Source: Leclercia sp. UBA7405 | Lineage (GTDB): Bacteria > Pseudomonadota > Gammaproteobacteria > Enterobacterales > Enterobacteriaceae | Direction: 5' to 3' | DNA: 5,297 nt | Assembly: GCA_002469605.1 (NCBI GenBank) | Contig: DKMV01000273.1 | Location: 5,419 to 10,715 of the forward strand | Shown: positions 1-5,297 of the stretch, in pieces | Layout of the letters: the number at the start of each line of letters is the position of its first letter | Numbering within the stretch: position 1 is the first letter of the stretch | Position numbers and translations under genes: made by a program | The notes under the pieces: model-generated | What the model was told of the DNA's origin: nothing | Database searches by the model: none | The model's input: only the letters and a program-made list of their open reading frames with translations

Positions 1-918
1 GTCATAGTCATAAATTTTGGCGGTTTCTTTGCCGATATAAGCTTCTGTTTTACCCCAAGCCCATTTACCACGGTGAGCAATCCCCACATTGGTACGTTTC
101 ATTTCTGATTCTTGAATGGAGGTAGCTGCATCTTGAGTTAGTGGGCGTTTATCGTTGTTATAGCCCAAATCTAGATCTAAGGTTTGCTGGTCATTAATAT
201 TCCAGCTTAAAGTACCATTTACGTTTTTGGTGTCTTTTTCTACAAAATATGCACCATCTGGATCTGGCTGGCCCTTTCTATACCATGCATCGCGGTTATA
301 AGCATCACCTGCCAGAGTGAACCTTAAATTATCGGTTAAACCACCGTATAGGTTAAACCCGTAACGGTACTGGTTTTTACCATCACCACGGTCTGCTCGG
401 TTATATTGACCAAAAATAGAACCGTGTAATTGTCCATCTTCTGCTTTTTTGGTAATAATGTTAATAACACCGCCCATCGCGTCAGAGCCATAAAGGGACG
501 ACATCGGTCCGCGGATCACTTCGATGCGTTCGATGGACTCCAGCGGCGGCAACCAGCCCTGTTCGATACCGGCGTTGTCGCTGTTCGGGCGGGTGCCGCG
601 GGTGCTGACGCGCTTACCGTTGACCAGGAAGAGGGTGTATTGCGAGGCCATGCCGCGAATGCTGATATCGCTGCTGCTACCGCCGCCGGTAACCACCACG
701 CCCGGCACGTCCTTCAGGGCGTCGGTGACGTCGCGATAGGCCTTATCTTCGATCTGCTGTTTCGAAATGACCGAGATAGAGGCGGGGGCATTCTGGATCT
801 TCTGCTCAAAGCCGGTGGCCGTTACGACAACGGTATCCTGATCGGCGGCATGCAGTAGCGGCGAAAACACGGCGAGGCCAACGGCGGCGGCCAGGCGCTT
901 AACCTGAGGTCTTGTCAT
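1..918 (-). CDS. CirA-type TonB-dependent outer-membrane receptor (catecholate siderophore/colicin receptor family), N-terminal 306 codons, mosaic
   Basis: Seen: one open frame runs from the ATG at 918-916 off the left edge. Residues 1-24 look like a signal peptide (R3, K7, R8, then a hydrophobic core, cleavage after LHA). A TonB box-like DTVVVTA lies at 28-34. The plug has APASISVIS (44-52), DVPGV (70-74), SIRGM (86-90), NGKRV (100-104), and IERIEVIRGPMSSLYGSDAMGG followed by VINIITKK, ending at 158. Beta-strand-like barrel sequence follows. E. coli CirA is about 660 residues, so over half is missing. Known: such receptors import ferric siderophores through the outer membrane using TonB-ExbBD energy, and are used by colicins and phages. 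Inference: the plug is clearly CirA-like, but signal peptide and loops differ from E. coli CirA, so orthology is uncertain. GC falls from about 62% (481-918) to about 41% (1-480). The upstream in-frame ATG at 954-952 would give an atypical acidic, aromatic extension, so 918 is preferred; its ribosome site is weak (GGA, 8 nt away). Confidence 0.88.
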   Translation of the reverse strand, partial: MTRPQVKRLAAAVGLAVFSPLLHAADQDTVVVTATGFEQKIQNAPASISVISKQQIEDKAYRDVTDALKDVPGVVVTGGGSSSDISIRGMASQYTLFLVNGKRVSTRGTRPNSDNAGIEQGWLPPLESIERIEVIRGPMSSLYGSDAMGGVINIITKKAEDGQLHGSIFGQYNRADRGDGKNQYRYGFNLYGGLTDNLRFTLAGDAYNRDAWYRKGQPDPDGAYFVEKDTKNVNGTLSWNINDQQTLDLDLGYNNDKRPLTQDAATSIQESEMKRTNVGIAHRGKWAWGKTEAYIGKETAKIYDYD

Positions 919-948
919 TTGTACATTCCGTATATAAAAGAAATAAAA

Positions 949-1010
949 CTCCATCGGGATGACCCTGAGAACTGTATGTCTTTGTCTTATATGAACTCTT
1001 TGCGATGGAG
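949..1010 (-). promoter_or_regulatory. Receptor mRNA leader with long-range dyad
   Basis: An 8-bp perfect inverted repeat (ctccatcg at 949-956, cgatggag at 1003-1010, 46 nt between) lies in the presumed 5' untranslated region of the receptor gene. In the transcript the arms could pair and form a large stem-loop ending about 30 nt before the start codon. The promoter-distal arm contains the alternative in-frame ATG at 954-952. The E. coli cirA leader is known to be structured and to be remodelled by the small RNA RyhB with Hfq; whether this leader behaves likewise is inference only. Confidence 0.35.
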
Positions 1011-1021
1011 AAGCGTGAAGG

Positions 1022-1049
1022 ATTGTACAAAAGAATGTATATTTGTAAA
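1022..1049 (-). promoter_or_regulatory. Sigma70 promoter of the TonB-dependent receptor gene
   Basis: On the minus strand TTTACA (1049-1044, 5 of 6 to the -35 consensus) is separated by 16 bp from TACAAT (1027-1022, 5 of 6 to the -10 consensus). This predicts transcription starting near 1015 and a leader of roughly 100 nt. The -35 overlaps the edge of the 33-bp palindrome carrying the Fur-box match, so a repressor bound there could block RNA polymerase under iron-replete conditions. Confidence 0.6.
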
Positions 1050-1079
1050 CACAAATGATAATTGAAATCATTTGTGTTT
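1047..1079. promoter_or_regulatory. 33-bp palindrome with Fur-box match upstream of the receptor
   Basis: Two perfect 12-bp arms, aaacacaaatga (1047-1058) and tcatttgtgttt (1068-1079), flank a 9-nt centre. Inside, 1056-1070 reads TGATAATTGAAATCA. Against the 7-1-7 Fur motif TGATAAT-N-ATTATCA this matches 7 of 7 in the left half and 4 of 7 in the right. Fur with Fe(II) represses siderophore receptor genes, and the site sits against the -35 element of a TonB-dependent receptor, so Fur control is the likeliest reading. The perfect arms extend beyond a Fur box and may fit further Fur dimers or another regulator. Confidence 0.68.
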
Positions 1080-1128
1080 GATGTTGGTAGCGGATAAATC
1101 CAGCAGATTCAGGCGGATAAGGCTTTGT

Positions 1129-1151
1129 AAAAAAGGAGGGCTGCGCCCTCC
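1129..1151 (-). terminator. Rho-independent terminator of yeiG
   Basis: On the minus strand, beginning 4 nt after the yeiG stop codon, GGAGGGC (1151-1145), a GCA loop and GCCCTCC (1141-1135) form a perfect 7-bp GC-rich stem followed directly by six T (1134-1129). This is a textbook intrinsic terminator. It separates yeiG from the receptor gene that lies downstream on the same strand, so the receptor needs its own promoter. Confidence 0.9.
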
Positions 1152-1155
1152 GGTA

Positions 1156-1995
1156 TTATTTAGCGCTAAGGTGCGCGGCGTGGAAGCGAAGGTGATCTTC
1201 GATAAAGGAGGCAATGAAGTAGTAGCTGTGATCGTACCCCGGCTGGATGCGCAGGGTCAGCGGCCAGGCCTTCTGGCGTGCGGCTTCGGCCAGTACCGCA
1301 GGCTGAAGCTGGTTCGCCAGGAACTGATCCGCGTCACCCTGATCGATAAGGGTTGGGATCGCCTGCTCCGGCTGGCTGGCGAGCATCAGCGCGCAGCTGT
1401 CCCACGCCTGCCACGCCTGTTCGTCATCACCCAGATAGTTGCTGAAGGCCTTCTGTCCCCACGGCACCTGGGTCGGATTCACAATAGGCGCAAAGGCCGA
1501 CACGCTGGTGAAGCGCCCCGGATTTTTCAGCGCCATAATCAACGCCCCGTGGCCGCCCATGGAGTGGCCGCTGATGGCGCAGCGGTCGCCCACGGTAAAC
1601 TCTTTCTGGATCAGGGCCGGCAGCTCGTCGCGCAGATAGTCGTACATGCGGTAGTGGCTGGCCCAGGGCGCTTTGGTGGCGTTGAGATAAAAACCGGCGC
1701 CTTTGCCGAGATCGTAGCCGTCATCGTCCGCTACATCGTCGCCGCGCGGGCTGGTATCCGGCATCACCAGCGCAATGCCGAGCTCAGCCGCCACGCGCTG
1801 GGCGCCCGCCTTGGTGGTAAAGTTTTCGTCGTTACAGGTCAGGCCCGACAGCCAGTACAGCACCGGCGGCTTCGCATTACCGTCAACCGCAGGCAGAAAA
1901 ATGCTGAAGGTCATGGCGCAGTTCAGCACCCCGGAGTCGTGGCGCCAGCGCTGCTGCCGTCCTTCAAAACAGTGGTGCTCTTCGAGCAGTTCCAT
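1156..1995 (-). CDS. yeiG: S-formylglutathione hydrolase YeiG
   Basis: This cytoplasmic serine esterase of the alpha/beta-hydrolase esterase D family hydrolyses S-formylglutathione to formate and glutathione, the last step of glutathione-dependent formaldehyde detoxification. The 279-residue protein has the family length and aligns end to end with E. coli YeiG from memory (278 residues), including [20 protein letters not shown] (49-68). The nucleophile elbow GHSMGGHG puts the catalytic serine at S145; D223 (in IDQGDADQF) and H256 (in PGYDHSYYF) complete the expected triad. C54 is the conserved family cysteine. The start at 1995 is supported by AAAGGAG 6-7 nt upstream (2008-2002) and by the conserved N-terminus. 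The gene is transcribed divergently from the MFS gene and ends in its own terminator. No frmR/frmA partner is present, as is usual for the stand-alone yeiG copy. High confidence. Confidence 0.96.
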   Translation of the reverse strand: MELLEEHHCFEGRQQRWRHDSGVLNCAMTFSIFLPAVDGNAKPPVLYWLSGLTCNDENFTTKAGAQRVAAELGIALVMPDTSPRGDDVADDDGYDLGKGAGFYLNATKAPWASHYRMYDYLRDELPALIQKEFTVGDRCAISGHSMGGHGALIMALKNPGRFTSVSAFAPIVNPTQVPWGQKAFSNYLGDDEQAWQAWDSCALMLASQPEQAIPTLIDQGDADQFLANQLQPAVLAEAARQKAWPLTLRIQPGYDHSYYFIASFIEDHLRFHAAHLSAK

Positions 1996-2133
1996 GCAGG
2001 GCTCCTTTCAGGGAATAGCGAGTGAATTTGCCCATAATACAGATAATTCATTCACCTGTGCGCAACTTTCACTTCCGCAACGCCGCCATATCCGGCATCA
2101 TTAATTAACTTATTTTTAACAATTGGAGTGACC
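1996..2133. promoter_or_regulatory. Divergent intergenic region between yeiG and the MFS gene
   Basis: These 138 bp must hold both promoters. On the minus strand TATTAT (2039-2034) is a reasonable -10 for yeiG, but the hexamer 17 bp upstream (CGCACA) matches the -35 consensus at only three positions. On the plus strand the overlapping CATAAT (2033-2038) could be a -10, without a convincing -35. The last 35 bases before the MFS gene are strongly AT-rich. I see no clear operator, and no regulator gene is encoded here. Confidence 0.35.
2125..2128 (+). promoter_or_regulatory. Ribosome binding site that decides the MFS start
   Basis: GGAG at 2125-2128 lies 5 nt before the ATG at 2134. The in-frame GTG at 2128-2130 overlaps this site and has no good one of its own, so translation most likely starts at the ATG two codons later. 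Confidence 0.75.
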
Positions 2134-3279
2134 ATGGCGCTGCGTATCGCGCTCAGCGGGTTTATGGTTCTGGTGGTGGCGATGGGGATAGGGCGGTTTG
2201 CGTTTACGCCCCAGGTTCCCCTGATGATTGCCGCCGGACAACTTACCCTTACCAGCGCCGGGCTGGTGGCGGCAATGAACTACCTGGGCTATCTGGCGGG
2301 GGCGTGGGATGCCATGCGCGCACACCGCTTTGTCGAAGGGCGGCTGTGGCTCGGGATTACCGGTGCCGTGGTGCTGACGCTGCTCTCTGCGGTGGCGGAT
2401 AACGCCCTGGTGCACGGCCTGTTGCGCTTTGTGATCGGCGCCATGAGCGGCTGGTCGATGGTGCTGATAGCGGCCTGGACCAACGAACGGCTGGCCCATT
2501 ACGGCAAGCCTGGCCTGAGCGCGGCGGTCTTTGCCGGGCCGGGGGCAGGCATTGCCATTAGCGGGCTGCTGGCTGTTTACATCCAGTCCCGCTCGTTGGG
2601 GGCCGGGGCGGCGTGGCAGATTTACGGCGTGCTGGCGCTGATATTAATTGTGCTGGTCGCTCGCTATCTGCCCCGCGCCGGGCAGCTGCATCGTCCTGGC
2701 AGCGCGCCGGAGCCGCTGCACCTTACCCGGGATCTGCGCCGGCTGGTGTGGAGCTACAGCCTGGCCGGGTTTGGCTATATCCTGCCGGCGACCTTTTTGT
2801 CGCAGATGGCGGCGGTGCGTTTTCCGGGCAGCGTCTTTGCCCAGTTCGTCTGGCCGGTGTTTGGCGCGGCGGCGGTAGTGGGTATTGCCCTGAGCATCGC
2901 CCTGCGCCATCTCTCCACTTCTCATCGTCGGCTGGCGCTGGTGCTCTGGCTGCAGGGGATCGGGGTGCTGGCCGCCTGGCTGATGCCCGGCATGGCGGGA
3001 CTGGTCACCGGCGCGCTGCTGGTCGGTGGCGGCTTCCTCTGCGCGGTGCAGCTGTCGCTGTTATATGGCCGCGAGCTGGCGCCGAATCATACCCGCTATA
3101 TGGCTGGACTGTTAACTACCGGCTATGCGGTGGGGCAGCTGGTGGGCCCGATGACCTCGGCGCTGTCGACCTGGTTAACCCACCGGCTGGAGCCTGCGCT
3201 GGGGCTGGCCGGGATCGCGCTTTTCATCGCCGGGGCGCTGGTCTGGTCGCGTCATCCTGAAAGGCAGCGGCAATCGTAA
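2134..3279 (+). CDS. YbfB/YjiJ-family MFS transporter
   Basis: This predicted 381-residue inner-membrane protein of the major facilitator superfamily (MFS_4/YbfB group, E. coli relative YjiJ) has the family length. Seen: nearly continuous hydrophobic segments compatible with about 12 transmembrane helices, a more polar central loop around residues 185-205 (RAGQLHRPGSAPEPLHLTRD), and the group's N-terminal signature GIGRFAFTP (18-26) followed by MNYLGYLAGA (48-57). Basic residues in the cytoplasmic-type loops and at the C-terminus (RHPERQRQS) fit the usual topology. Substrate is unknown for the family; efflux is often assumed and not shown. The start at 2134 is chosen over GTG 2128 by ribosome-site spacing. 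The gene points toward folE, with 108 bp between them and no clear terminator, so read-through into folE is possible. As I remember E. coli K-12, folE and yeiG are adjacent without it, so it is an insertion or a lineage-specific retention at this locus. Confidence 0.85.
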   Translation: MALRIALSGFMVLVVAMGIGRFAFTPQVPLMIAAGQLTLTSAGLVAAMNYLGYLAGAWDAMRAHRFVEGRLWLGITGAVVLTLLSAVADNALVHGLLRFVIGAMSGWSMVLIAAWTNERLAHYGKPGLSAAVFAGPGAGIAISGLLAVYIQSRSLGAGAAWQIYGVLALILIVLVARYLPRAGQLHRPGSAPEPLHLTRDLRRLVWSYSLAGFGYILPATFLSQMAAVRFPGSVFAQFVWPVFGAAAVVGIALSIALRHLSTSHRRLALVLWLQGIGVLAAWLMPGMAGLVTGALLVGGGFLCAVQLSLLYGRELAPNHTRYMAGLLTTGYAVGQLVGPMTSALSTWLTHRLEPALGLAGIALFIAGALVWSRHPERQRQS

Positions 3280-3301
3280 TAATAATCGCTGTGAATACTG
3301 G

Positions 3302-3327
3302 ATTATGCGCGCCGCCTCGCGCACAAT
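3302..3327. repeat. GC-rich dyad upstream of folE
   Basis: Arms of 10 nt (3302-3311 and 3318-3327) pair with a single mismatch around a 6-nt centre; the core is tgcgcg / cgcgca. No T-run follows directly, so it is a poor intrinsic terminator for the MFS transcript. It may be an operator or an RNA hairpin in the folE leader or the MFS 3' end. Confidence 0.45.
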
Positions 3328-3336
3328 GAGTGCACA

Positions 3337-3358
3337 TTTTGCCCCGACGAGGGCAAAA
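3337..3358. repeat. Perfect 8-bp dyad (ttttgccc / gggcaaaa) in the folE leader
   Basis: ttttgccc (3337-3344), cgacga, gggcaaaa (3351-3358) is a perfect inverted repeat ending 16 bp before the folE ribosome site. The T-run precedes and the A-run follows the stem, opposite to an intrinsic terminator on either strand, so an operator-like palindrome or a leader hairpin is more likely. No MetJ-type box (AGACGTCT) is visible nearby. Confidence 0.5.
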
Positions 3359-3387
3359 GAAGCGCCACACCTGCAGGAGAATAATAA

Positions 3388-4056
3388 ATGCCGTCACTCA
3401 GTAAAGAAGCTGCCCTTGTCCATGAAGCCCTGGTCGCACACGGTCTTGAGACCCCGCTGCGTCCACCGGTTCAGGAGATGGACAATGAAACCCGTAAACG
3501 TCTTATTTCCGGCCATATGACGGAAATCCTGCAGCTGCTTAATCTCGATCTGAGTGATGACAGCCTGATGGAGACCCCGCACCGCATCGCCAAAATGTAT
3601 GTGGACGAGATTTTTTCCGGGCTGGATTACGCTAACTTCCCGAAAATCACCGTCATTGAAAACAAAATGAAGGTCGATGAGATGGTCACCGTGCGTGATA
3701 TCACCCTCACCAGTACCTGTGAACACCATTTTGTGACTATCGATGGTAAAGCCACCGTGGCCTACATTCCGAAAGATGGGGTTATTGGCCTCTCCAAGAT
3801 CAACCGTATCGTGCAGTTCTTTGCCCAGCGTCCACAGGTGCAGGAGCGTTTGACCCAGCAGATCCTGATTGCGCTACAAACCCTACTCGGCACCAACAAC
3901 GTGGCGGTTTCTATCGACGCGGTGCATTACTGCGTGAAGGCGCGCGGTATTCGTGATGCTACCAGCGCTACCACCACCACCTCGCTGGGCGGCCTGTTCA
4001 AGTCCAGCCAGAACACCCGCCAGGAGTTCCTGCGCGCCGTGCGTCATCACAACTGA
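3388..4056 (+). CDS. folE: GTP cyclohydrolase I (FolE)
   Basis: FolE converts GTP to 7,8-dihydroneopterin triphosphate and formate, the committed step of tetrahydrofolate (and queuosine precursor) synthesis. It is a cytosolic homodecameric zinc enzyme. The 222-residue product has exactly the E. coli length and differs from my recollection of that protein at only a few positions. The zinc ligands are present: C111 and H114 in STCEHHF (109-115), and C182 in HYCVKARG (180-187). Other family signatures are ETPHRIAKM (62-70) and [10 protein letters not shown] (193-202). The start is supported by AGGAGA (3375-3380), 7 nt upstream, and by the conserved MPSLSKEA N-terminus. yeiB begins 15 bp after the stop in the same direction, as in E. 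coli, suggesting one transcript. Two dyads in the upstream spacer may matter for regulation. No anomaly was seen. Confidence 0.98.
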   Translation: MPSLSKEAALVHEALVAHGLETPLRPPVQEMDNETRKRLISGHMTEILQLLNLDLSDDSLMETPHRIAKMYVDEIFSGLDYANFPKITVIENKMKVDEMVTVRDITLTSTCEHHFVTIDGKATVAYIPKDGVIGLSKINRIVQFFAQRPQVQERLTQQILIALQTLLGTNNVAVSIDAVHYCVKARGIRDATSATTTTSLGGLFKSSQNTRQEFLRAVRHHN

Positions 4057-4071
4057 TTAAAGGCAGGATTA

Positions 4072-5229
4072 ATGGAGCGTAACGTCACGCTGGATTTTGT
4101 TCGTGGCGTTGCCATCCTCGGGATCCTGCTACTCAATATTAGCGCCTTCGGTCTGCCGAAAGCCGCTTACCTTAATCCCGCCTGGTACGGCGATATCACC
4201 CTTAGCGACGCCTGGACCTGGGCGGTGCTGGATCTCTTCGCTCAGGTTAAATTCCTCACCCTTTTTGCCCTGCTTTTTGGCGCCGGACTTCAGCTGCTGC
4301 TTAAGCGCGGCAAGCGCTGGATCCAGTCCCGGCTTACGCTGCTGGTGCTGCTCGGGTTTATTCACGGCCTCCTGTTCTGGGACGGCGATATCCTGCTGGC
4401 CTACGGGCTGGTGGGGCTCATCTGCTGGCGCATGATCCGCGATGCTCATGACGTTAAAAATCTCTTCAACACCGGCGTGGTGCTGTATGCGATAGGGATT
4501 GGCGTGCTGCTGCTGCTGGGGTTTATCTCCGACGGTGCTACCAACCGCTCCTGGGTACCGGACGCGGCCAACCTTCAGTACGAACAGTACTGGAAGCTTG
4601 CCGGCGGCGCGGAGGCCATCAGTAACCGCATCGATATGCTCAGCAATAATCTGCTGGCCCTGGGCGCGCAGTACGGCTGGCAGCTGGCGGGGATGATGCT
4701 TATGGGCGCCGCCCTGATGCGTACCGGCTGGCTGAAGGGGGAATTCAGTCTCGCCCACTACCGGCGGACCGGCCTCTGGCTGGTGCTGGTGGGGCTGGGG
4801 ATTAATCTGCCGGCGGTTATCGCCCAGTGGCAGCTTGGCTGGGATTACCGCTGGTGCGCCTTCCTGCTGCAGGCCCCGCGAGAAGTGAGCGCCCCGTTCC
4901 AGACGGTGGGCTACGCCGCGCTACTCTACGGCTACTGGCCGCAGCTCTGCCGTTTACGGCTGGTGGGGGCGATTGCCTGCGTCGGGCGGATGGCGCTCAG
5001 CAACTATCTGCTGCAAACCCTGATCTGCACCACGCTCTTTTATCATCTCGGCCTGTTTATGAAGTTCGATCGCCTGCAGCTGCTGGCCTTCGTGGTGCCG
5101 GTGTGGGCCGTTAATCTTCTCTTCTCTGTTATCTGGCTACGCTATTTCCGCCAGGGGCCGGTTGAGTGGCTATGGCGACAGCTTACCGCCCGGGCGGCTG
5201 GCGTGACGTTAAATAAAACATCCAGATAA
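4072..5229 (+). CDS. yeiB: DUF418 family inner-membrane protein YeiB
   Basis: This is a 385-residue polytopic inner-membrane protein of unknown function, the same length as E. coli YeiB and alignable throughout from memory. Seen: the N-terminal signature LDFVRGVAILGILLLNI (7-23), typical of the membrane acyltransferase-like DUF1624/DUF418 group; GFIHGLLFWDGDILLAYGLVG (95-115) with a conserved histidine (H98) and acidic residues; a polar stretch near 153-195; and the C-terminal DUF418 region with GRMALSNYLLQTL (305-317) and FRQGPVEWLWRQLT (359-372). About ten hydrophobic segments are visible. The start lies 15 bp after folE, with AAAGG (4059-4063) and AGGA (4065-4068) as ribosome-site candidates, consistent with co-transcription with folE. 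Its reaction is not known; a role in transporting or acylating a substrate is family-based inference. An internal EcoRI-like site and high GC are ordinary here. Confidence 0.95.
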   Translation: MERNVTLDFVRGVAILGILLLNISAFGLPKAAYLNPAWYGDITLSDAWTWAVLDLFAQVKFLTLFALLFGAGLQLLLKRGKRWIQSRLTLLVLLGFIHGLLFWDGDILLAYGLVGLICWRMIRDAHDVKNLFNTGVVLYAIGIGVLLLLGFISDGATNRSWVPDAANLQYEQYWKLAGGAEAISNRIDMLSNNLLALGAQYGWQLAGMMLMGAALMRTGWLKGEFSLAHYRRTGLWLVLVGLGINLPAVIAQWQLGWDYRWCAFLLQAPREVSAPFQTVGYAALLYGYWPQLCRLRLVGAIACVGRMALSNYLLQTLICTTLFYHLGLFMKFDRLQLLAFVVPVWAVNLLFSVIWLRYFRQGPVEWLWRQLTARAAGVTLNKTSR

Positions 5230-5239
5230 CGATCTGGAT
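5220..5239 (+). repeat. Small dyad across the yeiB stop codon
   Basis: atccaga (5220-5226) and tctggat (5233-5239) form a perfect 7-bp inverted repeat with the TAA stop in the 6-nt loop. No T-run follows, so it is not a convincing terminator; it may protect the 3' end or be chance. Confidence 0.3.
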
Positions 5240-5252
5240 CACAATCATTAAC

Positions 5253-5272
5253 AAAACGGATGTAACCGTTTT
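5253..5272 (+). terminator. Possible weak terminator overlapping the Gal operator
   Basis: aaaacgg (5253-5259) and ccgtttt (5266-5272) form a perfect 7-bp stem around a 6-nt loop, ending in four T. This could end the folE-yeiB transcript, but the stem is weak and the same bases form most of a GalR/GalS-type operator, which explains the symmetry at least as well. Confidence 0.25.
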
Positions 5273-5275
5273 CAG
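5260..5275. promoter_or_regulatory. GalR/GalS-type operator
   Basis: ATGTAACCGTTTTCAG matches the 16-bp GalR/GalS operator pattern GTGKAANCGNTTNCAC at all specified positions except the two outermost bases. In E. coli the gene after yeiB is galS, which is autoregulated, followed by mglBAC. The site therefore probably belongs to the galS control region, with galS starting beyond the right edge. Confidence 0.72.
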
Positions 5276-5278
5276 TGC

Positions 5279-5294
5279 TGTGACCTTCCTCACG
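5279..5294. promoter_or_regulatory. CRP-cAMP binding site
   Basis: TGTGA (5279-5283), six bases, TCACG (5290-5294) matches TGTGA-N6-TCACA at nine of ten positions. Its centre is 19 bp from the centre of the Gal operator, close to two helical turns, so both proteins would bind on about the same face. CRP with a Gal repressor is the known control pattern of galactose uptake genes (galS, mgl). Confidence 0.78.
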
Positions 5295-5297
5295 TAG

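Noticed and set aside
440..500. An insertion sequence, integrase site or frameshift at the composition step
   Set aside because: No terminal inverted repeats, target duplication or frame break are visible; the reading frame continues through the conserved plug motif.
430..858. A 142-codon plus-strand open frame within the receptor gene
   Set aside because: It is antisense to the plug domain, has no good ribosome site and no recognisable domain, and it crosses the composition step.
915..926. A tiny frame, ATG-TAC-AAA-TGA, whose stop overlaps the receptor start codon
   Set aside because: It is only three codons with no ribosome site of its own; most likely chance, though the overlap could allow coupling.
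1090..1123. REP-like sequence: gcggataa at 1090-1097 and again at 1113-1120, the second within ggcggataaggc
   Set aside because: It resembles part of a REP element, but there is no paired palindromic arm, so it is not enough to call one.
1072..2025. A 317-codon plus-strand open frame antisense to yeiG
   Set aside because: It mirrors the whole of yeiG, whose protein and catalytic residues are unmistakable. The translation is rich in R, G, V, H and Q without family motifs, as expected of an antisense shadow in GC-rich DNA.
3280..3340. An intrinsic terminator between the MFS gene and folE
   Set aside because: The GC-rich stem at 3306-3323 is followed by a mixed sequence and the first T-run is 13 nt away, too far for a standard terminator.
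4129..4758. A 209-codon minus-strand open frame within yeiB
   Set aside because: It is antisense to conserved YeiB, is rich in Q, H, P and A, and has no motifs; a shadow frame.

Overview
The window is a stretch of enterobacterial chromosome, probably from a GC-rich genus such as Klebsiella, Enterobacter, Raoultella or a relative. FolE and YeiB here are near-identical and clearly orthologous to my recollection of the E. coli proteins. The block folE-yeiB, followed by control sites that look like those of galS, is the same as in E. coli K-12. Synonymous positions in these genes are GC-rich, unlike E. coli. Genus is an inference; no rRNA or other marker is present.

Layout: (1) 1-918, minus strand: the first 306 codons of a CirA-type TonB-dependent outer-membrane receptor, whose C-terminal part lies beyond the left edge. 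(2) 919-1155: its control region, with a 33-bp palindrome containing a Fur-box match, a good sigma70 promoter, a structured leader, and the terminator of the next gene. (3) 1156-1995, minus strand: yeiG, S-formylglutathione hydrolase. (4) 1996-2133: divergent intergenic region. (5) 2134-3279, plus strand: a YbfB/YjiJ-family MFS transporter, absent between folE and yeiG in E. coli K-12 as I remember it. (6) 3280-3387: spacer with two stacked dyads. (7) 3388-4056: folE, GTP cyclohydrolase I, followed 15 bp later by (8) 4072-5229: yeiB, a DUF418 membrane protein. (9) 5230-5297: a GalR/GalS-type operator and a CRP site, presumably the start of the galS/mgl control region.

The genes do not form one pathway. 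yeiG detoxifies formaldehyde-derived S-formylglutathione, folE commits GTP to tetrahydrofolate, yeiB probably shares the folE transcript, and the receptor belongs to iron uptake. No mobile element, tRNA, rRNA or CRISPR array was seen, and no stretch over 300 bases lacks a gene.

The most notable observation is in the receptor gene. Its reading frame is intact, but base composition steps sharply near position 480, from about 62% GC (promoter-proximal, signal peptide plus plug) to about 41% GC (barrel side), and codon choice changes at the same point. The step falls in the conserved motif that ends the plug domain. This looks like a mosaic receptor: a host-type secretion signal, TonB box and plug joined to a barrel from a lower-GC donor.
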